DNA of 8,171 bases. It comes from Pseudomonadota bacterium. GTDB lineage: Bacteria; Pseudomonadota; Alphaproteobacteria; Acetobacterales; Acetobacteraceae. The position numbers were made by a program, and so were the translations under genes. Where the stretch lies: positions 1-8,171 of the forward strand of contig JAJYFW010000061.1 of NCBI GenBank assembly GCA_021785335.1. The letters run 5' to 3'. Shown here piece after piece: positions 5,166 to 8,171 of the stretch (within the stretch, counting starts at the first letter, position 1; the number at the start of each line of letters is the position of its first letter). The notes beneath the pieces are model-generated. The model was not told the DNA's origin, ran no database searches, and saw nothing but the letters and a program-made list of their open reading frames with translations.

Positions 5166-7157
5166 CTAGAATCCCCAGCCGACGCGCCGGTCATTGCCGC
5201 GCATCAGGTTGCGGTAGCGCGCGAGGGCAAGCAGCGGGAAGTACAGCTTGTAGCCGTGGTAACGGAGGTAGAACACGCGCGGGAAGCCGACGGCGGTGTA
5301 GGCCGCTTCCGCCCAGGTTCCGTCGGGCCGTTGCGACCTGGCAAGGAATTCGATGCCGCGCGAGACCGCCTCGCTTTCCGCCTCGCCCGCCGCCATCAGT
5401 CCCAGCAGCGCCCAGGCGGTCTGGGACGGATTGCTGCGGTGGTAGCGGCCGCGGCTGACGCCGGCATAGCTCTCGTTGTCCTCCCCCCAGCCGCCATCCT
5501 CGCGCTGCGTCTCGCGCAGAAAGGCGATGGCGCGACGCACCGCGTCGTCGTCCGCGGGGACGCCGGCGGCGTTGAAGGCGCAGAGCACGGACCAGGTGCC
5601 ATAGAGATAGTTGGTGCCCCAGCGGCCGAACCAGCTGCCGTCGGCTTCCTGTTCCGAGCGCAGCCAAGCGAGCGCGCGGGCGATGACGTCGGCGTCCTCC
5701 GGGTTGCCGTTCTGTGCGAGGAACGAGACGCAGCGCGCGGTGACGTCCGCCGTCGGCGGGTCGAGCAGCGCGCCGTGATCGGCGAAGGGGATGTGGTTGA
5801 GCACCATGTGGTCGTTGTCGGCGTCGAACGCGCCCCAGCCGCCGCCACGGCACTGCATGCCGCGGATCCAGGCGCGGGCGCGCTCGATGGCCTCGGTGTT
5901 GGCAGACCCGGCGACGTCGTCCGGGGCGGCGCGGCGTTCGTCGCCGAACTCGGCGCGGCGCTCCCTGTCCAGCAGCATGCCAACGACGGCAGTGTCGTCC
6001 ACGTCCGGGTAGTGGTCGTTGCGGTACTGGAATGCCCAGCCACCCACCGGCGTGCGGGGACGCGCGCGTGCCCAGTCGCCCGCGACCTCGCGGATCTCGC
6101 GCCCGCGCAGCCAGGCGTTGGCGCTGGCGACCGGTTCCCCGGCGCCGGCATCGGGGCAGCCTTTCGCCGCCTCCGCCAGCGCGTGGCCGGCGAGCGCAGT
6201 GTCCCAGACCGGCGAGAGGCAGGGCTGCACCCAGGCGCGGTCCGGCTCGCGCACGACGAGCTTCTTGAGCGCCTGCCAGGCGATCGCGGCGCGCGGATCC
6301 TCGGGGGCGACGCCCAGTGTGTCGAACATCATCGCGGCGTTGGCCATGGCGGGGTAGATGCCGCCCAGCCCGTCCTCGCCGTTGAGGCGTTCGGTAACGA
6401 AGGTGACGGCCCTGTCGATGGCACGCCGGCGAATGGCGCGTGGAAACAGTTGCTCCAGCGGCCGCAGCGCCTGGTCGATATAGCGGAAGGCGACGCCCCA
6501 GCGCGAACGATACGGGCCGCGGATCCAGTCGCGTACCTGTTCCGGTGGCGTTACGAAAAGCTCCTGTACGCGCACACCGCGCGGATTGCGCGCGCGCGGC
6601 TTCAGCGCCATCAGCACCAGAAGCGGCACGATCACGGTGCGCGACCAGTACGAAACCTTGTCGAGGTGGAACGGAAACCACCGCGGCAGCAGCATGATCT
6701 CGACCGGCATCACCGGCACGCCGCGCCATGGCACCTCCCCGTAAAGCGCAAGCTGGGCACGGGTGAAGACGTTGGAGCGCTCGGCGCCGCCGGCGGCGAG
6801 AATCGCCTCGCGCGCGCGGCGCATGTGCGGCGCGTCCGGCGAATCGCCGATCATCTTCAGCGCGAAATAGGCCTTTACGCTGGCGGAGAGGTCGAAGGCG
6901 CCGTCGTGGAACAGCGGCCAGCCACCGTGCTCCGCCTGGATGCCGCGCAGATAGACGCCGATGCCGGTCTCGAGCGCCACGTCCGGGCGGTCGAGAAAAT
7001 GCGTGAGCAGCACGAACTCGGCCGGGATGGTGGCGTCCGCCTCGAGCGGGAAGACGAAATGCCCGTCCTCGCGCCGGTGCGCGAGCAGCGCCGCGCGGGC
7101 GCGCGTCACCGCGTCGTCGATCCGGGCAAGGTCGGTGGCGAGAAGGGAGTCGAGCAT
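5166..7157 (-). CDS. shc: Squalene-hopene cyclase (Shc/HpnF)
   Basis: Monotopic membrane enzyme that cyclises squalene to hop-22(29)-ene and hopanol in one protonation-driven cascade. The ATG at 7157 gives 663 residues (family 630-680), beginning MLDSLLATDLARIDDAVTRARAALLAHRREDG by local reading. The frame is open further upstream, but that would overlap hpnE. The catalytic acid motif DXDD is D385-V-D-D388 in DHYPDVDDTAVVGM. QW repeats include QAEHGGW (74-80), the stretch around QCRGGGWGAFDADND (435-449), QEADGSWFGRWG (503-514), QREDGGWGED (551-560) and QRPDGTW (609-615). Other conserved parts are SPVWDT (315-320), SYWSRTVIVPLLVL (169-182) in the membrane/channel region, LNHIPFADHG (453-462), and the C-terminal GFPRVFYLRYHGYKLYFPLLALARYRNL. 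hpnE ends 10 nt before the start and hpnG begins 6 nt after the stop. The start lacks a clear Shine-Dalgarno site (TCTCCACGCG precedes it), so translation may depend on coupling to hpnE. Confidence 0.97.
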   Translation of the reverse strand: MLDSLLATDLARIDDAVTRARAALLAHRREDGHFVFPLEADATIPAEFVLLTHFLDRPDVALETGIGVYLRGIQAEHGGWPLFHDGAFDLSASVKAYFALKMIGDSPDAPHMRRAREAILAAGGAERSNVFTRAQLALYGEVPWRGVPVMPVEIMLLPRWFPFHLDKVSYWSRTVIVPLLVLMALKPRARNPRGVRVQELFVTPPEQVRDWIRGPYRSRWGVAFRYIDQALRPLEQLFPRAIRRRAIDRAVTFVTERLNGEDGLGGIYPAMANAAMMFDTLGVAPEDPRAAIAWQALKKLVVREPDRAWVQPCLSPVWDTALAGHALAEAAKGCPDAGAGEPVASANAWLRGREIREVAGDWARARPRTPVGGWAFQYRNDHYPDVDDTAVVGMLLDRERRAEFGDERRAAPDDVAGSANTEAIERARAWIRGMQCRGGGWGAFDADNDHMVLNHIPFADHGALLDPPTADVTARCVSFLAQNGNPEDADVIARALAWLRSEQEADGSWFGRWGTNYLYGTWSVLCAFNAAGVPADDDAVRRAIAFLRETQREDGGWGEDNESYAGVSRGRYHRSNPSQTAWALLGLMAAGEAESEAVSRGIEFLARSQRPDGTWAEAAYTAVGFPRVFYLRYHGYKLYFPLLALARYRNLMRGNDRRVGWGF

Positions 7158-7167
7158 CGCGTGGAGA

Positions 7168-8171
7168 TTATGCAGGATTGGGGCCGGTTTGGGGCGCCGT
7201 GTCCGGGTCCAGGAGCGCGGCGGCGGCACGATCGCCGGACCTGATGGCACCTTCGATCGTTGCGGGCAAGCCGGTCGCGGTCCAGTCGCCGGCGAGGATC
7301 AGGTTCGCGAACGCCGTGCGCGGCCCCGGGCGGCGTGCGTTCTGGGCGGCGGTGGCGGCGAAAGTGGCGCGGCGTTCCTTGACGACGCGCCAAGCCGGCA
7401 TCGGTGCCGTGAGCCCTGCAGCGGCGGTGACCTCCGGCCAGACTGCTCGGGCCAGGTCCCCGGCATCGCGGTCCACCACGTGGTTTGCGGCGGAGATGGT
7501 GACCGAGAGCACGTGCGGGCGGGCGAACAGCCACTCCGCCGTGCCGCCGATGATTCCTATGAACCCGGCTCCGCCGGGCAGGTCCGCGGCGATGCGGTAG
7601 TGCAGGTTGACGATGGCCTCGAACGCGTCGGGCGCGGTGAGGCCGGGCAGAAGCGTGGGCGCAACGGTGGCCGGCACCGCCAGCACAACGGCCTCTTCCG
7701 GCCCGAGCGCGACGTCGGCGCCGGCGAAGCGGAGCATCGTGACGCGTCCGGATGTCGTCTCGATGGCCGCGAGGCGGGTGCCGGTGCGCAGTTTCCCGCC
7801 ATGGGAGGCGAGGAAATCGCGCGCCGGGTGGACGAAACTTTCCGACAGGCCCTCGCGCGCAACGAGCGGGCGGCAGGCGCCGCCGCCCTGGGCAAGCGTC
7901 TCGGCCACCACGGCGCCGAGCAGCCGCGCCTCCGCCTCCGCCGGGTTGGTGTTCAGGGCTGCGATCGCCAGCGGTTCGAGCAGGCGGCGGGCGAGCGCGC
8001 CGGGCGCGAGCAGCGACGCCACGGTCTCGCCGGGCCCGGCCCGCATCAGCCGGCGCAGGGCGAGGTATTCGTAAAGCCGTGCGCCGGGCACGCGGCGCGA
8101 TGGGACGAGCACCCACCACGGGATGCGGCCGGCGTTCGGGGCCACCGTCCAGCGCCGACCCGAGGGAAGCT
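7168..8171 (-). CDS. hpnE: Hydroxysqualene dehydroxylase HpnE, FAD-dependent (5' end outside window)
   Basis: HpnE is a flavin amine-oxidase-like protein that reduces hydroxysqualene to squalene, completing the HpnC-HpnD-HpnE route from farnesyl diphosphate. The frame is open from 8169 to the TAA at 7170-7168, with 333 residues visible. About 80-100 N-terminal residues, including the GxGxxG dinucleotide-binding motif, lie past the right edge; a GTG at 8145 is inside the gene and not a start. Visible features: GRRWTVAPNAGRIPWWVLVPSRRVPG near the cut end, the substrate-domain stretch LLEPLAIAALNTNPAEAEARLLG (full-family pattern PL.IA.LNT), and the C-terminal FAD-binding segment NLILAGDWTATGLPATIEGA followed by IRSGDRAA, about 30 residues before the stop. 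The run ends 10 nt before shc. hpnD and hpnC are expected further upstream, by analogy with other hpn clusters. Phytoene-desaturase-like relatives share the fold, but the LAGDWT.TGLPATIEGA form and context support HpnE. Confidence 0.94.
   Translation of the reverse strand, partial: LPSGRRWTVAPNAGRIPWWVLVPSRRVPGARLYEYLALRRLMRAGPGETVASLLAPGALARRLLEPLAIAALNTNPAEAEARLLGAVVAETLAQGGGACRPLVAREGLSESFVHPARDFLASHGGKLRTGTRLAAIETTSGRVTMLRFAGADVALGPEEAVVLAVPATVAPTLLPGLTAPDAFEAIVNLHYRIAADLPGGAGFIGIIGGTAEWLFARPHVLSVTISAANHVVDRDAGDLARAVWPEVTAAAGLTAPMPAWRVVKERRATFAATAAQNARRPGPRTAFANLILAGDWTATGLPATIEGAIRSGDRAAAALLDPDTAPQTGPNPA

Noticed and set aside
4482..7244. 920-codon open frame on the plus strand opposite hpnG and shc
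   Set aside because: Same shadow effect across two strongly supported genes. The product is Ala/Arg/His/Gly-rich with no recognisable domain and no ribosome site. Its length alone is not evidence.
7178..8119. Open frames overlapping hpnE in other phases (for example 7178-7600, 7607-8074 plus; 7106-8119 minus)
   Set aside because: They are Arg/Ala/Pro-rich off-frame readings of hpnE, whose own frame has clear FAD-protein signatures.
1..8171. Search for an undescribed defence, mobile or other novel system
   Set aside because: All coding space is filled by well-known MEP and hopanoid genes in good condition. There are no transposases, integrases, CRISPR repeats, toxin-antitoxin pairs or atypical-composition islands.

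Overview
The window is chromosomal DNA from a high-GC bacterium (clearly GC-rich by eye, roughly two thirds or more). It is most likely an alphaproteobacterium, possibly of the Rhodospirillales/Acetobacteraceae type. This placement rests on GC content, protein character and gene content, not on a database search. No mobile element, CRISPR array, tRNA or rRNA is visible. Nearly every base is explained by six genes of isoprenoid and hopanoid synthesis plus the start of one rRNA methyltransferase gene.

Left part (1-2053, minus strand): dxs, the first enzyme of the MEP isoprenoid pathway, is followed 4 nt later by the first 38 codons of tlyA, which runs off the left edge. Middle (2054-2363): a divergent control region of about 310 bp between dxs and ispH. 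It is the only sizeable non-coding stretch and carries several symmetric motifs. Plus-strand unit (2364-4481): ispH, the last enzyme of the MEP pathway, and hpnH, the radical SAM adenosylhopane synthase, separated by 9 nt. Right part (minus strand, read from the right edge leftwards): hpnE (5' end outside the window), shc/hpnF and hpnG, packed with gaps of 10 and 6 nt. hpnG and hpnH converge with 24 nt between their stop codons.

The genes form a nearly linear route. Dxs starts and IspH completes the making of IPP/DMAPP. HpnE finishes squalene from hydroxysqualene; HpnC and HpnD, which precede it, would be expected just beyond the right edge. Shc cyclises squalene to hopene. HpnH attaches a 5'-deoxyadenosyl group, and HpnG removes adenine to give the ribosyl side chain of extended C35 hopanoids. 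These lipids order the outer and cytoplasmic membranes.

This is a recognisable, known pathway. I do not see evidence for a wholly new system. The points most worth a second look are the arrangement (first and last MEP enzymes facing away from one shared control region, with hopanoid genes attached), the palindromes and inverted repeat in that region, the uncertain ispH start, and the split of hpnG and hpnH onto convergent strands.
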